Below are positions 28,787 to 35,652 of a DNA stretch of 40,735 nt, piece by piece (positions within the stretch are counted from its first letter, which is position 1; each line of letters starts with the position of its first letter). The translations under genes were made by a program, and so were the position numbers. The stretch spans positions 1 through 40,735 of the forward strand of contig JANJXJ010000116.1 of assembly GCA_024709105.1 (NCBI GenBank), given 5' to 3'. Source of the DNA: Lentimicrobium sp. (GTDB lineage: Bacteria > Bacteroidota > Bacteroidia > Bacteroidales > Lentimicrobiaceae). The notes under the pieces are model-generated. The model was not told the origin of the DNA and searched no databases. It was given only the letters and a program-made list of their open reading frames with translations.

Positions 28787-29638
28787 TTATTTCACGTTCA
28801 TTGCAGCAAGCATGTTGCCATAAACATTGTTAAGGGCAGCTACCTTTTTGGTAAGTGCATCGAGTTCTTGCCTGTAGCGGGTCATATCTTCGCTTGAACC
28901 GGTGAGAGTTCCGAGATACTGATTAATGCTGGAATGTAGTTTGCTGGTATCTTCAAGATGAGCATTTGAGTTCTTCAGCTGAAGTTCATAAACTGCATTA
29001 AGAGCGGCAAGGTTATTACCGATTTTCTGTAATTGCTCGCTGTAAGTTTTATTATCGAGACCAGCGAAATCAAATTTCTCAACTGATTTAGCAAGCGACT
29101 GAGCAGTTACCTGATAAGCAGACGCCAGTTGATTGGTTGATTCGTTGGCTTTGGCAATGTTTAATGAAAGTTCGTTCACTGATTTAGCAGCATTGCTCAG
29201 ATTTTTGGTATAATCGTTGGTAGCCACAGCAGCACTCGAAAGATCAGCCATTTTACTGGCATTTTCACTAAGTGAACGCAAGCCGTTACCCAGACTATTA
29301 ATCAGTTCGGGGCCTATCTTGGCTTTTTCAAGCATGTTGTCAAGTTCCTGGGTTGGAGTTTTTCCACCTTTAATTCCTGTTTCACCACCACCATGATACA
29401 TTCCGGCAAGTTCAGGATAAACAAGGCTCCAGTCAGGCTCTACGTGCGGGGGTTCAAAAGCGGAAAAGAAGAAGATAATAGCTTCTGTACCTAGTCCAAT
29501 GATCAGCAATTCGTTGGCATAGGGGTAGTGATTGATTTTAAAAAGTGCTCCAAGAATAACCACGGCTGCTCCTATACCGTAAAGCTTTGCCATGAAGTTT
29601 CTGAATCCTCTTCCTCTGACTAAATTATTCAATCCCAT
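28787..29638 (-). CDS. gldL: T9SS proton-channel motor protein GldL (PorL)
   Basis: A 283-residue inner-membrane protein with two transmembrane helices near the N-terminus (about 20-37 and 43-61), followed by a cytoplasmic, coiled-coil-rich region. By alignment from memory with Flavobacterium GldL, the proton-path residues are kept: Tyr20, Lys34 and His37 in the first helix, Glu52 in the second ('GTEAIIFFF') and Glu62 at its end. That supports a functional proton-driven motor with GldM. It follows gldK after 80 bases. Confidence 0.93.
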   Translation of the reverse strand: MGLNNLVRGRGFRNFMAKLYGIGAAVVILGALFKINHYPYANELLIIGLGTEAIIFFFSAFEPPHVEPDWSLVYPELAGMYHGGGETGIKGGKTPTQELDNMLEKAKIGPELINSLGNGLRSLSENASKMADLSSAAVATNDYTKNLSNAAKSVNELSLNIAKANESTNQLASAYQVTAQSLAKSVEKFDFAGLDNKTYSEQLQKIGNNLAALNAVYELQLKNSNAHLEDTSKLHSSINQYLGTLTGSSEDMTRYRQELDALTKKVAALNNVYGNMLAAMNVK

Positions 29639-29718
29639 GATCGTGAAGTGTTAATTGTTTTTGTTGTTTGTTTTAGTGTGAAAATTAATCTGATTGTTTC
29701 AGAAAGGTAATACCGGAT

Positions 29719-31074
29719 TTAGTTGTAAATTTTTGAAGCTCTTGCCGGATTATCATCTTTCTGACGGCCCATGTAATTCTGAACGCAGCGGAATCCTATG
29801 TAAGACTTGGCTGTATCCTGAAATTCATAAGCACGTGAATTCACCTGAAGATAATAAGAGATATCCTTCCATGAACCACCGCGAACAACTTTGCGTTTGA
29901 GTGCCGGAGGATCGCTGTCCTTGGCGTTGTAGCTGTATGCAGGGTTCATGTCCCATGTGAAATGATATGCACTTTCATCGTAGGCATCGTTGGTCCATTC
30001 GGCCACATTACCGGCCATATCGTACAATCCGAAGTCGTTGGCAGGATAGTGGGCTACAATTACAGGGGTAAGTCCGCCATCGTCAACATAATTTCCACGG
30101 AGAGGTTTAAAGTTTGCGAGGAAACAACCCTTTTCGTTGCGGGTGTAAGGTCCTCCCCAGGGATAAGGACTGAAGGAGTTACCTCCGCGGGCAGCCCATT
30201 CCCATTCGGCTTCGGTGGGAAGCCTGAATTCATTAACCACGGCATTGCCTTTGCCCTGCAGATAAGCCCTGAGCAACTCGGTACGCCAAATGCTGAAAGC
30301 TTTGGCCTGTTTCCAGTTTACACCTACAACAGGATAATTATCGTATGCCGGATGCCAGAAGTAGCGCTCTGTCATAGGATCATTGTATGAATAGGCATAA
30401 TCATGAATCCAGGCAAGGGTATCGGGATAAACATTGATGATTTCTTTTCTCACATAGAGCGAGCGGTCTTTGAGACCCTGAGGACGGTTGGCAAGACCTG
30501 CATTTACCGGATCTCCGGCTGAATAATCTTTGCCGGCAGCAGCTTTATAATCTACCCAGTAATATTCGTAGAAAAGTTTACGGGTGTCAATTTCCTTGCG
30601 GCGGAAATAGCGCTCATGTTCAGGAAGGAACATATCTTCCAGTGCTTCGCGTTCCTCTTCACCGTTCCATTTGATTTCGGTTTTCCAGTTGAGGAAAGGA
30701 GGATCGTAAGTTTCCTGAGTCTTTTTATTCTCTTCAATCAGATATGCTTCCGGATTGATTTCACCCAGTTTGCGGCGGGCAATAGAATCTCTTACCCAAA
30801 ATACAAACTGTCTGTATTCATTGTTGGTGATTTCGGTTTCATCCATATAGAAAGCACTTACCGAAACAGTGCGCGGGTCATTGATATGTGCATAAGGCAC
30901 ATCCTGATCGCCAACACCCATCGTAAAACTTCCCATAGGAATGTAAGCCATTCCGAAAGGATCGGGCTGATAAAATTTTTCACGCTTTGATACACCAACT
31001 AGTTCACCGTTTCCTGAATTTCCACAGCTACTCAGGATGAGGGCAGCAATGATGTAGTTGAAGAGTTTTTTCAT
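29719..31074 (-). CDS. gldK: T9SS/gliding lipoprotein GldK (PorK), FGE-sulfatase fold
   Basis: A 451-residue lipoprotein with signal and lipobox 'IIAALILSSC' (Cys17). The formylglycine-generating-enzyme-like fold spans about 38-440: 'FGMAYIPMGSFTMGVGDQDV', 'FYMDETEITNNEYRQFV', 'RLPTEAEWEWAARGG', 'YDMAGNVAEWTNDAYD' and 'RGGSWKDISYYLQVNSR'. GldK forms the outer-membrane-anchored ring with GldN. First gene of the gldKLMN operon, with its own promoter about 80 bases upstream. Confidence 0.95.
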   Translation of the reverse strand: MKKLFNYIIAALILSSCGNSGNGELVGVSKREKFYQPDPFGMAYIPMGSFTMGVGDQDVPYAHINDPRTVSVSAFYMDETEITNNEYRQFVFWVRDSIARRKLGEINPEAYLIEENKKTQETYDPPFLNWKTEIKWNGEEEREALEDMFLPEHERYFRRKEIDTRKLFYEYYWVDYKAAAGKDYSAGDPVNAGLANRPQGLKDRSLYVRKEIINVYPDTLAWIHDYAYSYNDPMTERYFWHPAYDNYPVVGVNWKQAKAFSIWRTELLRAYLQGKGNAVVNEFRLPTEAEWEWAARGGNSFSPYPWGGPYTRNEKGCFLANFKPLRGNYVDDGGLTPVIVAHYPANDFGLYDMAGNVAEWTNDAYDESAYHFTWDMNPAYSYNAKDSDPPALKRKVVRGGSWKDISYYLQVNSRAYEFQDTAKSYIGFRCVQNYMGRQKDDNPARASKIYN

Positions 31075-31149
31075 GTTTGTTCCTGATTTTAATGCAAATA
31101 ACGGGCGAAGTCGTCGTTTATTATCCCCAATTCCCGTTTTTTAGACCGA

Positions 31150-31179
31150 CAAAAATAACAATATAATTATTGCGCGCAA
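31150..31179 (-). promoter_or_regulatory. Promoter of the gldKLMN operon
   Basis: TTG (31179-31177), 19 nt, TATTTTTG (31157-31150) on the minus strand, just past the PorP/SprF stop codon. A perfect 10-bp palindrome, TTGCGCGCAA, contains the -33 element and could be an operator. Confidence 0.72.
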
Positions 31180-31189
31180 CTTTTTTGTG

Positions 31190-32158
31190 TTAAAGGAATC
31201 GAGTATTCCTGAAACTTCTTTTGGTTTTCTCCAGTTCAAGCTTGAAACTGTAGCGTACCATAATCTCGTGGCTTCCGGCTCCGCCAATGCGCGTAAGCGG
31301 TATGTCGTAAGCATATCCGAAACTTAAATCTTTTGCTGTCATGCCCACCATAACTGCAGCTGTCTCCTGAAATCGGTAGGTAACCCCTCCCCAGAATTTT
31401 TCATTGTACTGCAATCTGGCATTCAAATCAAACTGTGCTGTTGTTCCGTCGTACTTGACAAAAACTCCGGGAATGAAGACATAGGCCGGGTTTCTGATCC
31501 AGGTAATTTCATACCCGGCAGCAGCATAATAATGACGGCGTAACTGGAATTCAGCGGCTCCTGTACCGAGCTGCCGTGAACTTTGAAGCAATTGTGAGGT
31601 TGATAAGCCCAGATACAACCCTCCGGGCTGAACATAAAATGCACCCAACCCAATATCTGTAAACATGGTGCTTTCAGAACCACCTTTAATCAGCGGATCA
31701 TCATCAACGGGTTTCAGTTTTCCGTAGTCCAGTGTTTTATTAACAAAACCGACATTAATGCCAATGCCAAGCTCACCATCGCCCAGCGGCCTGTTGTAGG
31801 CATAACCGAGGCGCACATAAATATCCTTGAAATATCCGATTTTGTCCTGCATAATGGTGGCTGAAACACCACCTCTGAGGAAACGTATGGGAGCATCACC
31901 AGAGACTACAAATGTTTCGGGAGAAACCCTGTCGCCATCGGCATCGTTGATCCCTATCCACTGCTGGCGCATTATTCCGGTAACTGTAATGGCATCACGA
32001 AGCCCTGCATAACCAGGGTTTACAGCCATATGATTAAACATATTGAGTGTAAACTGAGGCTCCTGCTGCGCAATTACCGGACTGTATAAAACAGAAATCA
32101 GCAATAATGCAATGGTTCTGATAAATATCAATCTGTTGAACTTTACAGAAATTAACAT
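31190..32158 (-). CDS. PorP/SprF-family T9SS outer-membrane protein
   Basis: The start is placed at the ATG at 32158 (322 residues), where a signal peptide begins (FNRLIFIRTIALLLISVL, cleaved near VIAQQ); the longer frame to 32308 adds 50 Cys-containing residues before the signal peptide. The mature N-terminus 'QEPQFTLNMFNHMAVNPGYAGLRDAI' is the hallmark of the family, followed by beta-barrel strands ('GIGINVGFVNKTLDYG', 'YYAAAGYEITWIRNPAYVFIPGVFVKYDG', abridged). Relatives act with T9SS secretion or adhesin attachment and are typically encoded next to gldKLMN/porKLMN, as here. I cannot decide between PorP and SprF, so no symbol is given. Confidence 0.88.
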   Translation of the reverse strand: MLISVKFNRLIFIRTIALLLISVLYSPVIAQQEPQFTLNMFNHMAVNPGYAGLRDAITVTGIMRQQWIGINDADGDRVSPETFVVSGDAPIRFLRGGVSATIMQDKIGYFKDIYVRLGYAYNRPLGDGELGIGINVGFVNKTLDYGKLKPVDDDPLIKGGSESTMFTDIGLGAFYVQPGGLYLGLSTSQLLQSSRQLGTGAAEFQLRRHYYAAAGYEITWIRNPAYVFIPGVFVKYDGTTAQFDLNARLQYNEKFWGGVTYRFQETAAVMVGMTAKDLSFGYAYDIPLTRIGGAGSHEIMVRYSFKLELEKTKRSFRNTRFL

Positions 32159-32381
32159 GCCAGATAGCAATTTCAGTTTGATTTTAGTTGAGCTTTTTCC
32201 CTGTTTGCAATCAAAACCGGAAAAATCAGGCTTCCCGGAGCAATTTAAAAGGATGACAACTGCTGAACAATTCGGTAATAAACATCGAACCATATAAAAA
32301 GTTGTCAACCCTCAGAACACTATAACAAAAAAATGCCTGTTTTATTATTGGCACATCAAAGTAATTAATGTTTTGAATCCA

Positions 32382-32389
32382 CAAAAGTA
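32382..32389 (-). promoter_or_regulatory. Possible -7 element for the PorP/SprF gene
   Basis: TACTTTTG on the minus strand, the same -7 sequence as the rpsL promoter. No TTG stands at the -33 position, so this is only a half match. Confidence 0.35.
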
Positions 32390-32563
32390 ATACATTCATT
32401 AACACATAACTTCAGGTTGTTAAAAAAAATCAAAATGATTTAAAAATTTTGAACATTTCCTGAATCAAAATAGCTGTTATTCATGCTCAGCGAAATCAAT
32501 AAACCGCCATGGGTTTGTTCAGAAATGCAGCAGTAAATAAATAAAATATTTATCAGGCCCGGG

Positions 32564-32593
32564 TTGGAAATTCTATTAAATGATGTAGGTTTG
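32564..32593 (+). promoter_or_regulatory. Promoter of the YitT pair
   Basis: TTG (32564-32566), 19 nt, TAGGTTTG (32586-32593). Transcription should start near 32600, giving a leader of about 40 nt to the ATG at 32641. Confidence 0.72.
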
Positions 32594-32640
32594 CAAAGAA
32601 TTTCGCCAAAATGTATATCACTAAATAACAATAACTTAAC

Positions 32641-33567
32641 ATGGCTTTTGTTCAAAATGAGAAGCTTTTCTCAAAAAAATGGTTTATTGCCTACAGCCTG
32701 ATTGTAATAGGTTCATTTATTCTGGCTGCTGGTTTTGTGTTTTTTATTAACCCTTACAACATCGTTCCTGGAGGTGTTTATGGTATCGGAATTGTTGTAC
32801 ACCACCTTTCCAAAGGCTGGTTTTCGTTCTGGCCTACCGGGATTCCCATTGGTTTGTTCGGGCTGGTGCTGAATATACCTTTAACAATTATAGGAATTAA
32901 AGTACTTGGCCCCAGGTTTGGGGTTAAAACTGTAATTGGATTCGTACTTACTTCAGTCTTTATGGATCTGCTTACCATGGTGGTAGGGGAAAATGACCCG
33001 CTGGGACTGGCCGACGACCTTTTCATGGGTTGTGTTTTCGGTGGTGTACTTATAGGCTTTGGGCTCGGTCTTATTTTTAAATCAAAAGCTACATCAGGAG
33101 GTTCTGATATCGTGGCGATGGTAATTGCCAAATATACCAGAATGCCACTTGGGCAGCTGATGATTTATGTTGACTCGGCTATTGTGCTGTTTGGATTGCT
33201 GGTATTTCAGGATTGGAAAATTCCCTTGTATTCCTGGATAGTAATTTTTGTAACCGGCAAAGTAATTGACATCACCATGCAGGGGGTAAGCTACGACAAG
33301 ACACTCTTTATTATTTCCAAAGAATTTGAACTTATCCGCGACAAAATCATCAACGACCTGAACCGGGGAGGAACTTACATTCCAGGCAAAGGAATGTTCA
33401 ACAACGCTGATAAAACCATTATCTTTACCGTGCTTAACCGCCGCGAACTGGCTATACTTGAGGAATATATCCACCAGATTGACCCGAAAGCCTTTGTTAC
33501 CGTGGTGGATGCCAACGAAATTCTGGGAGAAGGCTTCAAATCGCTGCGCGACAAGATTTCGGAATAA
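32641..33567 (+). CDS. YitT-family membrane protein, first tandem copy
   Basis: A 308-residue protein. The N-terminal ~210 residues hold about five to six transmembrane segments with the YitT motif 'INPYNIVPGGVYGIGIVVHHL' (abridged) and the Gly-rich 'GLIFKSKATSGGSDIVAMVI'. The C-terminal DUF2179-type soluble domain (about 215-308) reads 'YDKTLFIISKEFELIRDKIIN' and 'GTYIPGKGMFNNADKTIIFTVLNRRELAILEEYI' (abridged). The transported substrate of this family is not established. The second copy follows 58 bases later. Confidence 0.9.
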   Translation: MAFVQNEKLFSKKWFIAYSLIVIGSFILAAGFVFFINPYNIVPGGVYGIGIVVHHLSKGWFSFWPTGIPIGLFGLVLNIPLTIIGIKVLGPRFGVKTVIGFVLTSVFMDLLTMVVGENDPLGLADDLFMGCVFGGVLIGFGLGLIFKSKATSGGSDIVAMVIAKYTRMPLGQLMIYVDSAIVLFGLLVFQDWKIPLYSWIVIFVTGKVIDITMQGVSYDKTLFIISKEFELIRDKIINDLNRGGTYIPGKGMFNNADKTIIFTVLNRRELAILEEYIHQIDPKAFVTVVDANEILGEGFKSLRDKISE

Positions 33568-33625
33568 CCGGATTTTCATGACTGATAGTTCTTTTACAAT
33601 CAACTAACCTTTAATATGTGCGGGT

Positions 33626-34519
33626 ATGGCATTCCTGCAAAAAGATAAATTATTCACCCGTAAGTGGTTCATTTCCTACGGATTGATTGTTGCAGGCACA
33701 CTCCTGGTTTCGCTGGGATATGTGTATTTTATCACTCCATATAAAATTGTTCCAGGCGGTATTTATGGAATAAGCATTGTACTTCATCATCTTTTCGGAT
33801 TGCCTGTAGGACTTACTGCATTGGCTTTCAACATTCCGCTTACCATAATCGGGACACGTATACTGGGCCCCAGGTTCGGCACAAAAACAGTAGTTGGATT
33901 TGTGCTAACCTCTGTTTTTGTGGATGTTATCTCCTATTTTTCCGAATTCAAACCCCTGGTTGACAGCGACCCATTGTTATCATCAATTTTCGGGGGAGCA
34001 ATAATTGGAGTAGGAGTAGGACTGATTTTTAAATCGAAAGCTACTTCAGGAGGTTCTGATGTAATTGCCATGATTATTGCCAGGTACACCCGGCTGCCGC
34101 TTGGCCAGCTTATGATGGGCGTGGACTCAGTGATTGTGCTCATTGGTTTTGTGGCTTTTGGCGACTGGCATATTCCCCTGTATTCGTGGATCACCATTTT
34201 TGTAATGGGCAAAGTAATTGATGCAGTTTTGCAAGGTGTTTCCTACGAAAAAACCATCTTTATTGTTTCTGACCAGCATCAGGCCATTCGCGACAAAATA
34301 ATCAAAGACCTTAACCGCGGCGGCACTTATCTTACCGGAGAAGGCATGTTCAATGGCAATGAGAAAAAAGTGATTTTTACAGTGGTGAATCGCCGGGAAC
34401 TGGCTATGCTCGAAGAATTCATTAATCAGGTTGACCCGAAGGCCTTTCTCACCGTTATGGATGCCAACGAAATCCTGGGACAGGGCTTCAAATCGCTGAA
34501 GGATAAGCTGGAAGATTAA
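33626..34519 (+). CDS. YitT-family membrane protein, second tandem copy
   Basis: A 297-residue paralogue of the preceding gene, alike along its whole length: 'YFITPYKIVPGGIYGISIVL', 'GLIFKSKATSGGSDVIAMII' and the C-terminal 'DLNRGGTYLTGEGMFNGNEK'. The loop after the second helix is shorter ('FGLPVGLTA' against 'GWFSFWPTGIPIGLFG'), which accounts for most of the length difference. The two are probably cotranscribed, since no promoter is seen between them and a strong terminator follows this copy. Confidence 0.9.
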   Translation: MAFLQKDKLFTRKWFISYGLIVAGTLLVSLGYVYFITPYKIVPGGIYGISIVLHHLFGLPVGLTALAFNIPLTIIGTRILGPRFGTKTVVGFVLTSVFVDVISYFSEFKPLVDSDPLLSSIFGGAIIGVGVGLIFKSKATSGGSDVIAMIIARYTRLPLGQLMMGVDSVIVLIGFVAFGDWHIPLYSWITIFVMGKVIDAVLQGVSYEKTIFIVSDQHQAIRDKIIKDLNRGGTYLTGEGMFNGNEKKVIFTVVNRRELAMLEEFINQVDPKAFLTVMDANEILGQGFKSLKDKLED

Positions 34520-34544
34520 GCCTGTTTATTCAAAATTTTACGAG

Positions 34545-34576
34545 GAGGAATCTTATCGAAAAGATTCCTCTTTTTT
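34545..34576 (+). terminator. Intrinsic terminator of the YitT pair
   Basis: Perfect 10-bp stem GAGGAATCTT/AAGATTCCTC (34545-34554 with 34561-34570), 6-nt loop, followed by TTTTTTG. It lies 25 bases past the second stop codon. Confidence 0.92.
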
Positions 34577-34662
34577 GTTAATTATCAACCGGATATGCTA
34601 TTCATATTCAATATCTTACATCGTTTATAAAAAGGTTGTTAAAAATAATTCAGGAATTTAAC

Positions 34663-34694
34663 TTGCAATCTCCACCATAAACTTCATACTTTTG
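34663..34694 (+). promoter_or_regulatory. Promoter of the B12 operon
   Basis: TTG (34663-34665), 21 nt, TACTTTTG (34687-34694). The predicted start near 34701 falls at the 5' end of the cobalamin riboswitch. Confidence 0.7.
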
Positions 34695-34698
34695 CAGC

Positions 34699-34862
34699 GC
34701 AATGGTTCCGGAAGCGGATAATAGGGAATGCCGTGCAATTCGGCAACAGTTCCCGCTGCTGTAAGCTCTTTAAAGGTTTCAACAGAATGCCACTGTCAAT
34801 CCCAAAAATGACGGGAAGGCGTTGAAAACAAACGGAGCAAGTCAGAAGACCTGCCTTTGCCT
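34699..34862 (+). promoter_or_regulatory. Cobalamin (adenosylcobalamin-type) riboswitch
   Basis: The conserved blocks appear in order: 'GGGAATGCCGTGCAA' (about 34724-34738), 'GGCAACAGTTCCCGCTGCTGTAAGC' (abridged), 'GCCACTG' near 34790, 'GGGAAGGCG' (34813-34821) and the B12 box AGTCAGAAGACCTGCC at 34840-34855. Downstream genes are all of B12-uptake type. No clear intrinsic terminator lies in the following 200 nt, so control may act on translation of the first gene. The segment 34808-34815 is perfectly complementary to 35060-35067, which covers the first two bases of that gene's start codon. Confidence 0.95.
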
Positions 34863-35065
34863 TGTGGATTTTGTGGTTTACGGTGAATGAACTGCAAGTC
34901 GGAAAGCCAGGCCGTTATTCATTTTTTTGGCCATTTTACCGGGGTTTTTCACGTTTGCTGCCAAAGTCCGCGCATTTTTTCTGCTTAAACCAATTCATCT
35001 CTTTTCTCAGATGTATTTGGCTTGCAGCGAAACAAAAAAAAGCAAACTGTAAAACAACCCCCGTC

Positions 35066-35617
35066 ATGAAAAACGAAAAGATTCCCATCAGTATCATTGT
35101 GATTACTTTGATTGTTGCCGCTCTGGCCGCGAGCAGACTGTTGCCGCATCCGTTTAATTTTTCACCTGTTGCAGCCCTGGCTCTTTTCGGGGGAGCAAGA
35201 TACAGCAACAAAGCCTCTGCATTTATTATTCCATTGGCAGCAGTTTGGGTAAGCGACCTGTTTCTCAACTATGCCTGGTTTGGCAAATTTGTTCCGTTTT
35301 ACGATGGTGCGCTGCTTACTTATTCCGCATTTGCCCTGATTGTATTACTGGGCATGCTTGGCTTGAAAAAGTTTTCAGCAGGCAGATTGCTTGCTGTAAG
35401 TTTATCGGCTTCCATTATCTTTTTTGTGGTTTCCAATTTCGGTGTCTGGGCGTTCAGCAAAATGTATCCGCTCACCGGCGAAGGCCTGCTCAGCTGTTAT
35501 GTTGCAGCACTTCCGTTTTTCCGAAACACATTGGCCGGAGATATGGTGTACAGCTTTCTAATCTTTTACGGATATGCGCTGGCAGCCAAAAATATACCTG
35601 CACTCAGAGCCGCGTGA
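35066..35617 (+). CDS. DUF6580-like membrane protein, candidate B12-linked transporter component
   Basis: The start is set at the ATG at 35066 (MKNEKIPISIIVITLIVAAL), giving 183 residues; a longer frame from 34862 runs back into the riboswitch tail. About five transmembrane segments are visible. The N-terminal half has 'SRLLPHPFNFSPVAALALFGGARYSNKA' (abridged), a pattern I associate with the DUF6580 family annotated as putative transport proteins, and later 'VSNFGVWAFSKMYPLTGEGL'. Its position directly behind a cobalamin riboswitch and ahead of a BtuB-like receptor suggests a role in inner-membrane handling of B12 or a precursor; this is inference from context. Confidence 0.8.
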   Translation: MKNEKIPISIIVITLIVAALAASRLLPHPFNFSPVAALALFGGARYSNKASAFIIPLAAVWVSDLFLNYAWFGKFVPFYDGALLTYSAFALIVLLGMLGLKKFSAGRLLAVSLSASIIFFVVSNFGVWAFSKMYPLTGEGLLSCYVAALPFFRNTLAGDMVYSFLIFYGYALAAKNIPALRAA

Positions 35618-35652
35618 ACCATCTGAAAAACAACTACCAAAACTTTCAAAAA

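Larger units (their letters stand above)
32159..32640. other. Divergent intergenic region between PorP/SprF and YitT genes
   Basis: It contains a minus-strand -7 element (32382-32389) and a plus-strand promoter (32564-32593). The minus-strand leader would be about 215 nt. No RNA family, repeat or conserved coding frame was recognised in the remainder. Confidence 0.45.

Noticed and set aside
31170-31180. TTGCGCGCAA read as a terminator for the PorP/SprF gene.
   Set aside because: The stem is too short and has no loop or U-run; it fits better as an operator-like palindrome over the -33 box.
32159-32308. N-terminal extension of the PorP/SprF protein by 50 residues.
   Set aside because: The signal peptide begins near the ATG at 32158, and the extension has no family resemblance.
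32440-32655. 71-codon minus-strand frame overlapping the yitT start.
   Set aside because: It runs across a good plus-strand promoter and start codon and has no recognisable features.
34862-35065. In-frame upstream extension of the DUF6580-like protein by 68 residues.
   Set aside because: It begins at the riboswitch tail, is rich in Trp, Phe and Cys unlike the family, and the membrane protein has a natural start at 35066.
35245-35652. Upstream extension of the DUF4465-like protein by 136 residues.
   Set aside because: It overlaps the preceding gene in another frame and places the signal peptide in mid-protein; the ATG at 35653 starts the signal peptide.
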